Both the position numbers and the translations under genes were made by a program. This document shows positions 43,853 to 53,191 of a DNA stretch of 64,000 nucleotides, one piece after another. This DNA comes from a bacterium (GTDB lineage: Bacteria > Vulcanimicrobiota > Vulcanimicrobiia > Vulcanimicrobiales > SCRA01). Location: the NCBI GenBank assembly GCA_004297985.1, contig SCRA01000080.1:62001-126000 (forward strand). Direction: 5' to 3'. The notes beneath the pieces were generated by a model. The model had not been told where the DNA came from, did not search any database, and saw only the letters and a list, made by a program, of their open reading frames with translations. Every line of letters begins with the position of its first letter. Positions within the stretch are counted from its first letter, which is position 1.

Positions 43853-45000
43853 CGGTGCGGCTCCTCGTCTCCCAGCCGGCGCACCAGCGCCAGCACATCC
43901 TCGAGCGCCCGCAAGTTGTGGCCGGCGACCAATGCGTCGACGTACGGCAGGGCATTGGCCATGCCGGCGGCGAGCGGCTCGAACGTGGGGTCCTTCTTGT
44001 TGGGGTTTACCCAGATGACGCGATGGCTCAGCAGCCGTAGGCGGCGCATCTGCTCGCCCACCAAGGCGGGATCCTCCCGCTCCCAGCCGTCGGAGAGAAT
44101 CACCACGACCCCGCCTCGCGTGACCCCGCGTTGCGCGTAGATGCGCACGAAGCTCTCCAGCGAAGCACCGATGCGCGTCCCCCCGCCCCAGTCGTCGAAG
44201 CAGCGGGCGGCGGCGCGCAGCGCATCGTCGCGGGTGGCCGCCGCGAGCGGATGGGTGAGCTCGACGAGATGCGTGCCGAAGGCGAAGACGCGCACGTTGG
44301 CGTGCGATTCGACGGCGGCGCGCAGGAACTGGATCAACGCGCGGCTGTAGGCGCTCATCGATCCCGAGACGTCGCAGAGCAGGATCAGCGACCGCGTGCG
44401 CAGGCGGCGGCGAGCGTACACCAAGTGCACGGGATCGCCCGCCGTGCGCAGGCTCCGGCGCAGGGTACGCGGGAGGTCGACACGGTGGCCGTGCGCCGAG
44501 GGGCGCGTGCGGCGCGAACGGCGCAGAGGCAGGGCCAGGCGCAACTCCTCGATCAGACGAGCGGCAAGGCGGTGCTCGTGCTCGCTGTACTCGGCGAAGT
44601 CCATCTCGCGCAGGCGCGCCGCCGGCGAGGCCAGCGAGCGCGGGAGCGCCTCCTCACGCTGCTCGCGTTCATCCGCGGGTTCGCGCGGGCCGGCCGGTGC
44701 GAGCGGCACGGGGATGCTGGGCGGCTGCCGATCCTCGACGGGCGCCTCCACATGCAGGTGGTGCGTGCCCGCCCAATAGGCCTGAAAGCTGCGCTCAAAG
44801 GTTTCGAGGTCGCTGCTGCGCCGCAGGAGGCTCAAGCGCGCCGCCCAGTAGAGTGCGCGCGGCTCCGCGGCGTCGAGGATGCGCAACGCATCGGCGAAGA
44901 GCGCGACGCCGCCTTCGGGGACGGGCAGCCCCTCGGCGCGCAGCGCACGCGCGAACCCGGAGAGCGCGGCCAGCACCTGCGCCGGCGCTCCGGCTGCCAC
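43849..45000 (-). CDS. coxE: CoxE-like von Willebrand factor A protein
   Basis: A 383-residue protein. The C-terminal VWA domain has the MIDAS motif LCDVSGSMSAYS (D-x-S-x-S) and TRIGASLESFVR. The Arg-rich central region of about 90 residues (RRSRRTRPSAHGHRVD) and a helical N terminus complete the CoxE layout. CoxE works with the MoxR-type ATPase CoxD to activate CO dehydrogenase, probably inserting copper or sulfur into the active site in the classical form I enzyme. The ATPase gene lies 5 bp upstream. Confidence 0.9.
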   Translation of the reverse strand: MAAGAPAQVLAALSGFARALRAEGLPVPEGGVALFADALRILDAAEPRALYWAARLSLLRRSSDLETFERSFQAYWAGTHHLHVEAPVEDRQPPSIPVPLAPAGPREPADEREQREEALPRSLASPAARLREMDFAEYSEHEHRLAARLIEELRLALPLRRSRRTRPSAHGHRVDLPRTLRRSLRTAGDPVHLVYARRRLRTRSLILLCDVSGSMSAYSRALIQFLRAAVESHANVRVFAFGTHLVELTHPLAAATRDDALRAAARCFDDWGGGTRIGASLESFVRIYAQRGVTRGGVVVILSDGWEREDPALVGEQMRRLRLLSHRVIWVNPNKKDPTFEPLAAGMANALPYVDALVAGHNLRALEDVLALVRRLGDEEPHR

Positions 45001-45005
45001 GGTAC

Positions 45006-45860
45006 TCAGGCCCCCACGACGGCAGCCAGCCCGCGCCCCAGCACAAGTGCCGTATCCTCGCGATACTTCAACACGACACCGAGCGTACGCTCTGCCGCCC
45101 CCACGTCCAAGCGGCCCAAACCTAGGCTCCCCAAGGCCTGCGCCCAGTCCAGCGATTCGGCGATCCCCGGCGGCTTACGCAGCTCCATCGCACGCAGACG
45201 TGCCACCGCCGTAGCCACGTCGCGCGCGAGCTCCGCTCCCAGGTGCGGCAGGCGCGCGCGCAGGATCTCCAGCTCGCGCTCCGGAGTGGGGTGCTCGATC
45301 CAGTGGTAGTAGCAGCGCCGCTTGAGCGCGTCGTGCAGCTCGCGCGTGCGGTTGGAGGTTAGCACCACGACGGGCGGTGCGACGGCACGGAAGGCTCCCC
45401 GTTCGGGAATCGTCACGGAGAACTCGCCGAGAAACTCGAGCAGGAAGGCTTCGAACTCGTCGTCGGCGCGATCGAGCTCGTCGATCAGCAGCACGCCGCC
45501 TTCGAGTGAGCGCAGCAGCGGACGGCGGATAAGGAACTCCTCGGAGTAGAGGTCACCCAGTGCGCCTCCGCCGGCTTCGCTGCGCCTAATGGCTAAGAGC
45601 TGCCGGCCGTAGTTCCACTCGTAGACCGCGTCGTGGACGTCGAGGCCTTCGTAGCATTGTAAGCGAATCATCGGCTGGTCGAGGGCGCGTGCGAGCGCCT
45701 TGGCGGCCTCAGTCTTGCCTACCCCCGCCTCGCCTTCCAACAACAGCGGATGGCGCAATCGTACCGCCAGGTGAAGCGCGGTGGCGAGCCCGGTGTCGGC
45801 AAGGTATTCCACGTTGCGGAGGCGCGCGAGCAACTCCTCGACGGAGACCGGCTCGTTCAC
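45006..45860 (-). CDS. coxD: CoxD-like MoxR AAA+ ATPase
   Basis: A protein of 284 residues from GTG 45860, chosen because GGAGAG lies 6 bp upstream; an upstream in-frame start at 45926 crosses the coxS promoter region. Walker A is LEGEAGVGKTEAAKALAR, Walker B LLIDELDRADDEFEAF, sensor 1 VLTSNRTRELHDALKRRC. This is the MoxR/CoxD type of ATPase that forms hexamers and acts on molybdenum or copper enzymes with a VWA partner (CoxE, next gene). It is divergent from coxS with 86 bp between the two starts. Confidence 0.9.
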   Translation of the reverse strand: MNEPVSVEELLARLRNVEYLADTGLATALHLAVRLRHPLLLEGEAGVGKTEAAKALARALDQPMIRLQCYEGLDVHDAVYEWNYGRQLLAIRRSEAGGGALGDLYSEEFLIRRPLLRSLEGGVLLIDELDRADDEFEAFLLEFLGEFSVTIPERGAFRAVAPPVVVLTSNRTRELHDALKRRCYYHWIEHPTPERELEILRARLPHLGAELARDVATAVARLRAMELRKPPGIAESLDWAQALGSLGLGRLDVGAAERTLGVVLKYREDTALVLGRGLAAVVGA

Positions 45861-45946
45861 GGTGAGCTCTCCTTCATCTTCGCAGGGACAACGCTCGGTT
45901 CGCGTTGAAAGGCGACCATCCCTCATCGTTCGCTGGAGGCGTCACC

Positions 45947-46456
45947 ATGAAACGTTCGATTTCGGTGACCGTGAACGGCGCGAAGTGGACGGGTGACGTC
46001 GAGCCCCGCACGTTGCTCGTGTACTTTCTGCGCGACACCCTTGGCCTGACCGGCACCCATGTCGGATGCGACACGTCGTCCTGCGGCGCATGCACGGTCT
46101 TGCTCGACGGTCAATCCGTGAAGTCCTGCACGCTGCTCGCCGTACAAGCCGACGGCGAGAGCGTCACCACCATCGAGGGCATCGGCGACGCCGAGCACCT
46201 CCATCCCGTGCAGACGGCGTTTTGGGAGGAGCACGGCCTGCAGTGCGGCTACTGCACGCCGGGGATGATCGTCTCCGCTTGCGACTTGCTGCAGCGCAAC
46301 CCCGATCCCAGCGAGGCGGAGATCCGCGAGGCGCTCTCCGGCAATCTCTGCCGCTGCACCGGATACCAGAACATCGTCAAGGCCGTTCAACACGCCGCCG
46401 CCGCGATGCGCGCACCGAAGATGGAGCGCGAGCGCGTCGGCGCACCTGCGGACTGA
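45947..46456 (+). CDS. coxS: CO-dehydrogenase-type small subunit, 2x[2Fe-2S]
   Basis: A protein of 169 residues from ATG 45947 with GGAGG 7 bp upstream. The plant-type ferredoxin cluster is held by [15 protein letters not shown] and the later SC at position ~60. The second cluster is held by CGYCTPGM and CRCTGYQNI, the xanthine-oxidase-family helical domain. It passes electrons from the molybdenum site to FAD in CoxM. First gene of coxS-coxL-coxM, 15 bp before coxL. Confidence 0.93.
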   Translation: MKRSISVTVNGAKWTGDVEPRTLLVYFLRDTLGLTGTHVGCDTSSCGACTVLLDGQSVKSCTLLAVQADGESVTTIEGIGDAEHLHPVQTAFWEEHGLQCGYCTPGMIVSACDLLQRNPDPSEAEIREALSGNLCRCTGYQNIVKAVQHAAAAMRAPKMERERVGAPAD

Positions 46457-46471
46457 ATCGAGGAGGGCTCC

Positions 46472-48820
46472 ATGGCCTTCACCAGCATGATGGGTGCGCG
46501 CGTCACGCGGCGCGAAGACCCTCGCCTCATCACCGGCCGCTCGACGTACGTGGACGACGTGAAGCTGGTCGGCACCACCTACGCTGCTTTCGTGCGCTCA
46601 CCGTTCGCGCATGCGAAGATCACGCGCATCGACGTCTCCGCCGCCAAGGCCAGCCCGGGCGTCTTGGCCGCCTTCACCGCGGACGATATGCGCAACGTGG
46701 GCGACGTTCCCACGGCACCGCAGATCGAAGGGCTCAAGGTTCCAAAGCATCCGCCGCTGGCACGCGGACGCGTTGCCTATGCGGGAGAGCCGGTGGTCGC
46801 CGTCATCGCCGAAACGCCCGCAGCGGCGCGCGATGCAGCCGATCTGGTCGAGGTGGAGTATGAGGAGCTGCCCGCCGTCGTCGACCTCGAGCGCGCCGTC
46901 GCCGGTGCGCCCTACGTACACGACGAGTTCGGCACCAACATCGCCTTTACGATGGAAATCAACGGCGGCGATACCGAGTCGGCGTTCAAGAACGCGGCGG
47001 TGACGGTCTCCGAGCGCCTGCTCAATCAGCGTCTGGCGCCCGTCTCGATCGAGCCGCGCGGCATGGTGGCGCACTGGGAGCCGGGCCCGCAGCATCTCAC
47101 GCTGTGGTCCTCGACGCAGATTCCGCATCTGCTGCGCACGCAGATGGCCGTGGCGCTCGGCATCCCCGAACATCGGGTTCGATCGATCGCGCCGGAGGTC
47201 GGCGGCGGCTTCGGCAGCAAGCTCGACGTCTACGCGGAGGAGATCGTCGCGGCGTTCGCTTCGCGCGCGCTCGATCGCCCCGTGAAGTACGTCGAGACGC
47301 GCAGCGAGAGCTTCATGGCTACCGTCCACGGGCGCGATCAGATCGACCTCGTAGAGATAGCAGCCGATCGAGACGGCCGTATCAGCGGGCTGAAGGTGAA
47401 GATCCTCGCCAACCTCGGCGCATACCATCAACTGCTGACACCGGCAATCCCCACGCTTACCGCGCTGATGGTACCGGGCGCCTACGACATCAAGAACGTG
47501 GCCGTTACGCTCCACGGTCTTTTTACCACGGAGGTGCCAACCGATGCCTATCGCGGTGCAGGGCGCCCCGAGGCGACCTATCTCATCGAGCGGGCGATCG
47601 ATCTGTTGGCTGCCAAGCTCGGTATGGATCCCGCCGAGGTGCGCCGCCGCAATCTGATCAAGAAAGAGCAGTTCCCCTACGCCTCGGCCGTCGGCCTCAC
47701 GTACGACACCGGTGACTACCACGCCGCCTTCGAGAAGGCGTTGCAGCTCGCCGGCTACGACGCGTTGCGCAAGGAGCAGGAGCACGGGCGCAGCGAGGGG
47801 CGACTGTTGGGTATCGGTCTCTCCTCGTACGTGGAGGTCTGCGGCATGGGTCCCTCCTCCGCGCTTCCCGCGCCGGGTTGGGGGAGCGCCACCGTGCGCA
47901 TGGAGCCTACCGGACGCGTCACGGTGATGACGGGCGCTTCGCCGCACGGCCAAGGCGAGGAGACGACCTTCGCGCAGATGGTCTCCGATCGCCTGGGCGT
48001 TCCCATCGACGACGTCGTCGTTCTCCACGGCGATTCGGCCATCGTGCAGTACGGTATCGGTACCTTCGGCTCGCGCAGCACGGCCGTCGACGGCGCCGCA
48101 CTCTATCGCGCGCTCGACACGGTGCGCGAAAAGGCGATGAAGATCGCCGCGCACCAGATGGAGGCCAACGTCGGCGACCTCGAGTTCAAGAACGGTAAGA
48201 TCGCCGTCAAAGGCAATCCAGAGAAGGCGATGTCCATCGGCGAGGTGGCCTTCGCCGCCTTCCGCGGGCTCAATCTCCCACCGGACGTGGAGCCGGGTCT
48301 TGAGGCCACGCGCCGCTTCGAGCCGCCCAACTTCGTCTACCCCTTCGGTACCCACGTCTGCGTGGTGGAGATCGAGCGCGCCACGGGTGCGGTGAAGGTC
48401 CTCAAGTACGTTGCCGTCGACGACTGCGGGAACATCATCAATCCCATGATCGTCGAAGGACAGATCCACGGCGGCATCGCGCAGGGGTTGTCGCAGGCGC
48501 TCTACGAGGAGATCGTCTACGACGAGAACGGCCAGTTGACGAATGGTTCGCTCCTACAGTATGCCGTGCCGCATGCCGGTCAACTGCCGATGTACGAGCT
48601 GGATCGCACCGTCACTCCGACCGACGTGAACCCGATGGGCATCAAGGGGGTCGGCGAGGCGGGGACGATCGGCGCCACACCCGCCGTGGTCAACGCGGTG
48701 GTCGACGCCCTCGCGCCCTTCGGCATCGTCAACATGGACATGCCCTGCAAACCCGAGCGCGTCTGGCGCGTGATGAGCGGCCACGACGGCGAGACCAACG
48801 AAAAGGCGGCGAAATCGTGA
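46472..48820 (+). CDS. coxL: form II CO-dehydrogenase-like molybdenum large subunit
   Basis: A 782-residue molybdopterin hydroxylase subunit. The active-site loop reads AYRGAGR at 359-365. That is the form II (BMS) signature, as opposed to AYRCSFR with the Cu-binding Cys of bona fide aerobic CODH. The catalytic Glu lies in [14 protein letters not shown] near the C terminus. [14 protein letters not shown] is the cofactor loop. It oxidises or hydroxylates a small substrate at Mo; whether CO is that substrate is undecided for form II enzymes. The accessory genes on the other strand fit this subunit. Confidence 0.92.
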   Translation: MAFTSMMGARVTRREDPRLITGRSTYVDDVKLVGTTYAAFVRSPFAHAKITRIDVSAAKASPGVLAAFTADDMRNVGDVPTAPQIEGLKVPKHPPLARGRVAYAGEPVVAVIAETPAAARDAADLVEVEYEELPAVVDLERAVAGAPYVHDEFGTNIAFTMEINGGDTESAFKNAAVTVSERLLNQRLAPVSIEPRGMVAHWEPGPQHLTLWSSTQIPHLLRTQMAVALGIPEHRVRSIAPEVGGGFGSKLDVYAEEIVAAFASRALDRPVKYVETRSESFMATVHGRDQIDLVEIAADRDGRISGLKVKILANLGAYHQLLTPAIPTLTALMVPGAYDIKNVAVTLHGLFTTEVPTDAYRGAGRPEATYLIERAIDLLAAKLGMDPAEVRRRNLIKKEQFPYASAVGLTYDTGDYHAAFEKALQLAGYDALRKEQEHGRSEGRLLGIGLSSYVEVCGMGPSSALPAPGWGSATVRMEPTGRVTVMTGASPHGQGEETTFAQMVSDRLGVPIDDVVVLHGDSAIVQYGIGTFGSRSTAVDGAALYRALDTVREKAMKIAAHQMEANVGDLEFKNGKIAVKGNPEKAMSIGEVAFAAFRGLNLPPDVEPGLEATRRFEPPNFVYPFGTHVCVVEIERATGAVKVLKYVAVDDCGNIINPMIVEGQIHGGIAQGLSQALYEEIVYDENGQLTNGSLLQYAVPHAGQLPMYELDRTVTPTDVNPMGIKGVGEAGTIGATPAVVNAVVDALAPFGIVNMDMPCKPERVWRVMSGHDGETNEKAAKS

Positions 48821-49677
48821 TACCCGCAAGCTTCGACTACCTGACGGCGGACTCGGTGGAGCAGGCTATCGGTCTGCTCAAGCAGCACGGCGACGAAGCC
48901 AAGCTGCTCGCCGGCGGCCATTCGCTACTTCCAATGATGAAGTTGCGCCTCGCGCGCCCGAACGTACTCATCGACCTGCGCAATGTGGCCGGAATGCGCG
49001 GCATCAAGACGACCGCGCGCGGCCTAGAGATCGGCGCGCTGACGACGCACGCCGCGGTGGCCCAGAGCACCGAGGTATCGGCTTATGCCCCGCTGCTGGC
49101 CGAGGCGGCCGCCGCCGTCGGCGACGTCCAGGTGCGCCACTGTGGGACGCTGGGCGGCTCCGCGGCCCATGCGGATGCCGCGGCCGACGAGCCCGCTGCG
49201 CTGCTGGCGCTCGAGGCGCAGTTCGAGATCGCCGGAGCCTCCGGCGTTCGCACCGTCGCGGCAAGGGACTTCTTCGTCGATATGTTCACGACGGCGCTTG
49301 GGCCGAACGACGTGCTGACGGCGGTGATCCTGCCGCGCGCCTTCCCCGCCTCCGCTTACGCGAAGCTGCCGCACCCCGCCTCGCACTATCCCGTGGTGGG
49401 TGCGGCGTGCGCGCTCGCGGTGAGCGGCGGCTCAATCGAAGGCGCGCGCATCGCGATCACCGGCGTGGGCAGCGTGCCCTTCCGGGCCACGCACGTCGAG
49501 GGATTGTTGGCCGGCATTCCGGTGCACGATCGCAAGAAGATGGAGTCGCTCTGTGCCGAGGCGGCACGCGGCGTAGAGGCCCGCAGCGATGCCTACGCCG
49601 GCGCCGAGTACCGCGTTGCGATGGCCGACGTGATGGCGGCCCGCGCTGTGCTGGCCGCTGCGGAACGCGCGCGGTGA
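48817..49677 (+). CDS. coxM: CO-dehydrogenase-type FAD medium subunit
   Basis: A 286-residue FAD protein starting at GTG 48817 (GTGA overlap with coxL). The two FAD diphosphate motifs are LLAGGHSLLPMMKLRLARP near residue 30 and CGTLGGSAAHADAAADEPA near residue 105. It transfers electrons from the Fe-S subunit to quinone or another acceptor. The gene order S-L-M differs from the M-S-L order of Oligotropha CODH and is common in form II clusters. Cytoplasmic, membrane-associated by analogy. Confidence 0.92.
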   Translation: MIPASFDYLTADSVEQAIGLLKQHGDEAKLLAGGHSLLPMMKLRLARPNVLIDLRNVAGMRGIKTTARGLEIGALTTHAAVAQSTEVSAYAPLLAEAAAAVGDVQVRHCGTLGGSAAHADAAADEPAALLALEAQFEIAGASGVRTVAARDFFVDMFTTALGPNDVLTAVILPRAFPASAYAKLPHPASHYPVVGAACALAVSGGSIEGARIAITGVGSVPFRATHVEGLLAGIPVHDRKKMESLCAEAARGVEARSDAYAGAEYRVAMADVMAARAVLAAAERAR

Positions 49678-49703
49678 CCCACGCTCCGGGTGGCTGACCG
49701 GCC

Positions 49704-50189
49704 ATGCTGGCGTTTGCCGTGCTCGCCTTCTCGCTGATGAGCCCGGCCTTCCCCGGGGGCGGCGTCATCCCGCGCGCGCACGCGCACTCCCTGGGGCAGT
49801 GTGGGGGAGAGAACCTCTCGCCGCCGTTGCGCTGGAGCGGGGTACCGGTAGGGGCGCGATCCTTCGCGTTGACGATCGTCGATTCCGACGCCAAGGCGCC
49901 GGGCGGCTGGGTACATTGGGTGGCCTACGATATCCCCGGCGATGCGCGATCGCTCGAGGCGGCGCACGAACCCACAGGGGAGGCGCTGACCAGCTTCGGG
50001 ACAGCGGGCTACGGCGGCCCCTGCCCCCCGGCAGGCGATCCGCCGCACCACTACCACATTACGCTCTACGCGCTCGACGTGGCGGCGTTGCGCCTCCCCG
50101 GAGGGGCTGACATCGCCGGTCTACGCGAAGCGATGAAGGGCCACGTCCTCGCGGCGGCGACCCTCGTGGGCACCTATCGCCGCAGGTAG
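49704..50189 (+). CDS. YbhB/YbcL (PEBP/Raf-kinase-inhibitor-like) family protein
   Basis: A 161-residue PEBP-fold protein with a hydrophobic start that may be an export signal or a strand (MLAFAVLAFSLMSPAF). Signature motifs are GENLSPPLRWSGVP, IVDSDAKAPGGWVHWVAYD and the ligand-pocket GPCPPAGDPPHHYHITLYAL. Bacterial YbhB proteins are of uncertain function; the fold binds phospholipid-like or phosphorylated ligands. It follows coxM by 26 bp and may share its transcript, but there is no known role with CODH. Confidence 0.85.
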   Translation: MLAFAVLAFSLMSPAFPGGGVIPRAHAHSLGQCGGENLSPPLRWSGVPVGARSFALTIVDSDAKAPGGWVHWVAYDIPGDARSLEAAHEPTGEALTSFGTAGYGGPCPPAGDPPHHYHITLYALDVAALRLPGGADIAGLREAMKGHVLAAATLVGTYRRR

Positions 50190-50193
50190 CTCA

Positions 50194-51117
50194 CTACACC
50201 GGCATGGTTGCGGCGCGGGCCTTGGGCAGCAGGTCGGGCTGGGCACCGCCGCGCGGTGCGACGACGGGGTTCTCCAGCGTCCCGATGCCTTCGACGTAGA
50301 CCCGCACCGTCTCGCCGTCCTTGAGATAACGGGGCGGCTTGCGCGCGAAGCCGACCCCCGCCGTCGTGCCCGTGAAGATGAGGTCGCCTGGTTCGAGCGT
50401 CGTGATGCGGGTGATGTACTCGATCATCTGGCCGACGTCGAAGATGAACTGCGAGGTGCGCGAGCGCTGCAGCAGATCCCCGCCGATCTCGAGCCAGATC
50501 TCCAGGTCGCCGGGGTTTGCGAGGTCGTCAGGAGTGACGACCACGGGTCCGACGGGTGTGGTGCGATCGAAGATCTTTCCCGCCATCCATTGTCCGCTCA
50601 CGCCTTGGAAGTCGCGCACCGAGACGTCGTTGCCGATAGTGAGGCCGCCCACCACACTCCAGCCTCGCTCCACGGGAACGTGACTAGCGTGCCGTCCGAT
50701 GACCAAGACCAACTCCGCCTCGTAGTCTACTTTCACGCTCTCGCGCGGCAGCTCGATGGGAGCGCCGTGCGGGATCAGCGTCGAGGCGTACTTTGGAAAG
50801 AGCGCGGGCGCCTTCGGGATCTCCATGCCGACTTCGGCGGCGTGGTCACGGTAGTTCAGCCCCACGCAGATCACCTTGCGCGGATCGAGCACGGGAAGCA
50901 GCGTGCGCACGTCGTCCGTGGCCAGCGTCTCGTGCCCGGCGAGCGCCGCCTCTGCGACGAGCGCGGCCTCGGCAGCGCGAACCGCTTGCGCTCGCGCGTC
51001 CTCCTCCAACGTGAAGAAGGCGGCGACGTCGGTCACGCCGGGGAGCGAAGCGACGCGGCCATGGCGCTCGATGGCGAGCTGCGGCTTGCCGTTGTGGTCG
51101 AAGGTGATCAATCGCAT
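50194..51117 (-). CDS. fumarylacetoacetate-hydrolase-family enzyme
   Basis: A protein of 307 residues from ATG 51117. VICVGLNYRDHAAEVGM is the family entry motif. Metal ligands lie in DYEAELVLVIG and in the second strand, and GNDVSVRDFQ (conserved Asp) and IFTGTTAGVGFARKPP complete the core. The N-terminal 80 residues form the usual small domain. Members hydrolyse or decarboxylate 2-oxo acids and acylpyruvates with Mg2+ or Mn2+, often in aromatic catabolism. It converges with the PEBP gene (4 bp between stops) and is divergent from the acyl-CoA dehydrogenase. The substrate is open. Confidence 0.88.
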   Translation of the reverse strand: MRLITFDHNGKPQLAIERHGRVASLPGVTDVAAFFTLEEDARAQAVRAAEAALVAEAALAGHETLATDDVRTLLPVLDPRKVICVGLNYRDHAAEVGMEIPKAPALFPKYASTLIPHGAPIELPRESVKVDYEAELVLVIGRHASHVPVERGWSVVGGLTIGNDVSVRDFQGVSGQWMAGKIFDRTTPVGPVVVTPDDLANPGDLEIWLEIGGDLLQRSRTSQFIFDVGQMIEYITRITTLEPGDLIFTGTTAGVGFARKPPRYLKDGETVRVYVEGIGTLENPVVAPRGGAQPDLLPKARAATMPV

Positions 51118-51230
51118 GGAGATGCCATCCGCGCTCGGTGTGCCATCGTCCTTCCTGCCCCATCCCGCTGCGCGGAAGATTTCGCGGCGAGCAGTCGAGG
51201 GGCGCGGCGCACGCCGTCGAAGCCCCGGCC

Positions 51231-52406
51231 ATGGCATACGCTGGTACCGACTTCTACGATCTCGACGCCTCACTTACCGCGGAGCAGCGCCAGGTGCGCG
51301 ACACCGTGCGCGCCTTCGTCGACGACCGTGTCCTCCCGGTCATCGAAGACGCCTGGCTTGGGGGGCGCTTCCCCGCCGAGCTGGTGCCGACGCTCGGCGC
51401 GCTCGGCGTCTTCGGCGCCAACCTCCCGGAGGAGTACGGTTGTGCCGGGCTCGACAACGTGGCCTACGGTCTGATCATGCAGGAGCTCGAGCGCGGTGAT
51501 TCGGGCCTGCGCTCCTTTGCCAGCGTCCAAGGGGCGCTGGTGATGTATCCTATCTACGCCTTCGGCAGCGAGGAGCAGCGCCGGCGCTGGCTGCCAGCGC
51601 TGGCAAAGGGAGAGAAGATCGGCTGTTTCGGCCTCACCGAGCCGGATTACGGCTCGAATCCCGCCGGCATGCTTACCCGCGCGCGGCGCCGCGGCGACCG
51701 CTGGCTGCTGAGCGGCAGCAAGATGTGGATCACCAACGGGTCGCGGGCCGATGTGGCCGTGGTCTGGGCTAAGACCGACGACGGCGAGGCCGACTCGATT
51801 CGCGGTTTCCTGGTCGAACGCGGGATGCCCGGCTTCACCGCGCGCGACCAGAAAGGGAAGCACTCGCTGCGGGCCTCGGACACCAGCGAGCTGGCGTTCA
51901 ACGAGGTGGAGCTGCCGCTGGAGAGCATGCTCCCTAAGAGCGGGGGGCTGAAGTCGCCGCTGATGTGCCTAACGCAGGCGCGCTACGGCATCGCGTGGGG
52001 GGCAATCGGCGCAGCGATGGCCTGCTTCGAGCAGGCGCTGGAGTACAGCAAGACGCGCGTGATGTTCGACGTCCCGATCGGCGCCAAGCAGATCCAGCAG
52101 GAGCACCTCGCGGAGATGATCACGGAGATCACCAAGGCTCAGCTCGTGGCTCTCCAACTGGGGCGGCTCAAGGACGCCGGCACGATGAAGCCCCAGCAGG
52201 TGAGCCTGGCCAAGCGCAACAACGTCGACATGGCATGCGACGTGGCGCGCGCCGCGCGGCGCATGATGGGCGCCAACGGCATCCTCGCGGAGTACGTCCC
52301 GATGCGTCACATGGCCAACCTCGAGTCCGTCTACACGTACGAGGGGACGCACGACGTTCACGCGCTCATCCTCGGCCAAGCGCTCACCGGGATGAGCGCG
52401 TTCTAA
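51231..52406 (+). CDS. acyl-CoA dehydrogenase, glutaryl-CoA-dehydrogenase-like
   Basis: A 391-residue flavoenzyme. SGLRSFASVQGALVMYPI carries the Arg and SVQ...M-PI pattern of glutaryl-CoA dehydrogenase. CFGLTEPDYGSNPAGM is the FAD region, KMWITNGSRADV the middle domain, and TYEGTHDVHALILGQALTG holds the catalytic Glu as in GCDH. GCDH oxidises and decarboxylates glutaryl-CoA to crotonyl-CoA at the end of lysine, tryptophan and benzoyl-CoA breakdown. This would suit the benzoate-CoA-ligase-like gene in the window. The ATG at 51231 has no strong Shine-Dalgarno sequence. Confidence 0.87.
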   Translation: MAYAGTDFYDLDASLTAEQRQVRDTVRAFVDDRVLPVIEDAWLGGRFPAELVPTLGALGVFGANLPEEYGCAGLDNVAYGLIMQELERGDSGLRSFASVQGALVMYPIYAFGSEEQRRRWLPALAKGEKIGCFGLTEPDYGSNPAGMLTRARRRGDRWLLSGSKMWITNGSRADVAVVWAKTDDGEADSIRGFLVERGMPGFTARDQKGKHSLRASDTSELAFNEVELPLESMLPKSGGLKSPLMCLTQARYGIAWGAIGAAMACFEQALEYSKTRVMFDVPIGAKQIQQEHLAEMITEITKAQLVALQLGRLKDAGTMKPQQVSLAKRNNVDMACDVARAARRMMGANGILAEYVPMRHMANLESVYTYEGTHDVHALILGQALTGMSAF

Positions 52407-52420
52407 CCAACGCGTCCCGG

Positions 52421-52572
52421 AAGCACTGGGGCGACCCGCGTTTCCCCCACGGGGGCTCCGAGGCGCGCGCGGAGCCAGGATGGCGAGAGCGCGCGCGAGG
52501 GCAGTAGGAGGCGCGCAGGAGCGCGCGCCGACGCGCGGCCCCGTGGGGGGAATGTGGGTCGCCCGCAGTGCG
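52421..52572. repeat. cloverleaf-type palindromic repeat, copy B
   Basis: The 166 bp between the two converging genes is almost entirely an inverted repeat. The outer arms (about 52421-52456 and 52537-52572) pair over some 35 bp with few mismatches: GCACTG..GGGCGACCC on the left, GGGTCGCCC..CAGTGC on the right. Inside are a GGCTCCG/CGGAGCC hairpin, the GATGGCGAGAGCG block, and a GGCGCGC/GCGCGCC hairpin. Bases 52506-52533 are identical to 23974-24001 of copy A. The outer stem differs in sequence between copies but pairs in both. Bidirectional terminator, REP-like element or structured RNA are possible. Confidence 0.75.
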
Positions 52573-53007
52573 TTAGATCTTCATCTCCGGGAAGCACTCC
52601 ACGTCGTCGGCTTCGAGCACGTCCAGTAAGTTGGTCATCTGCGGATTGCGCGCGGCGACGGGATAGGTCTTGTAGACGTAGGCGCGGTTGGCGTCGGTGA
52701 CGACGTGGTCCTCGGCCTCCTCGTTCCATGCCGCGCGCAGCTCGTCGGTGAGGCCGGTGCGGTCGCGGAACCAGCGCACGACGTCGTCCTCGCTCTGCGC
52801 CGCCGCGACTACGTCGAGCAGCTCCTGCGGCGAGATCTCGAAGAACGAGAGGAACATCCCGCTCAGTCCGCCGGGCGGATACTCTCCGGAAGTTCCACCG
52901 GGAAGCGCGGCGCGCCACTTGTCGATCGTGCGCGCGAGGACGAGCAGTCCGTCGAGCTTGGCCCGCGGCGACCGGGGCGGGCGAATTGAAAGGTCCAGGG
53001 GCTCCAT
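52573..53007 (-). CDS. DUF5069-family protein
   Basis: A protein of 144 residues from ATG 53007, which has AAGGAG 6 bp upstream; an earlier ATG at 53061 lacks a site. PRSPRAKLDGLLVLARTIDK at the N terminus and the central SFFEISPQELLDVVAAA with DDVVRWFRDRTG are the DUF5069 pattern. Function is not established. The C terminus (LLDVLEADDVECFPEMKI) is intact and its stop abuts the repeat element. Divergent from the serine-hydrolase gene by 184 bp, in which I see no convincing promoter. Confidence 0.82.
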   Translation of the reverse strand: MEPLDLSIRPPRSPRAKLDGLLVLARTIDKWRAALPGGTSGEYPPGGLSGMFLSFFEISPQELLDVVAAAQSEDDVVRWFRDRTGLTDELRAAWNEEAEDHVVTDANRAYVYKTYPVAARNPQMTNLLDVLEADDVECFPEMKI

Positions 53008-53191
53008 CGATGACTCCTTCGGGCGTGAAAACTGGGGAGGCGGTCCGCTCTCCACCTGCACGGTACGTGTGCGGCGGCACTCCGGGCTAGGACCACCGTC
53101 GCAGCGGACACTCCGTGTGCGCAGGAGAACGCAGGCCCCGCCGGGAGTTCACCGGGGAGGCATCGGAGTTGGCGGCGGGAGGACGATTTGC

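Noticed and set aside
46598-48469. 623-codon minus-strand frame inside coxL
   Set aside because: Antisense to a gene with full molybdoenzyme motifs.
46472-48820. Bona fide form I aerobic CO dehydrogenase
   Set aside because: The active-site loop is AYRGAGR without the Cu-binding Cys of AYRCSFR.
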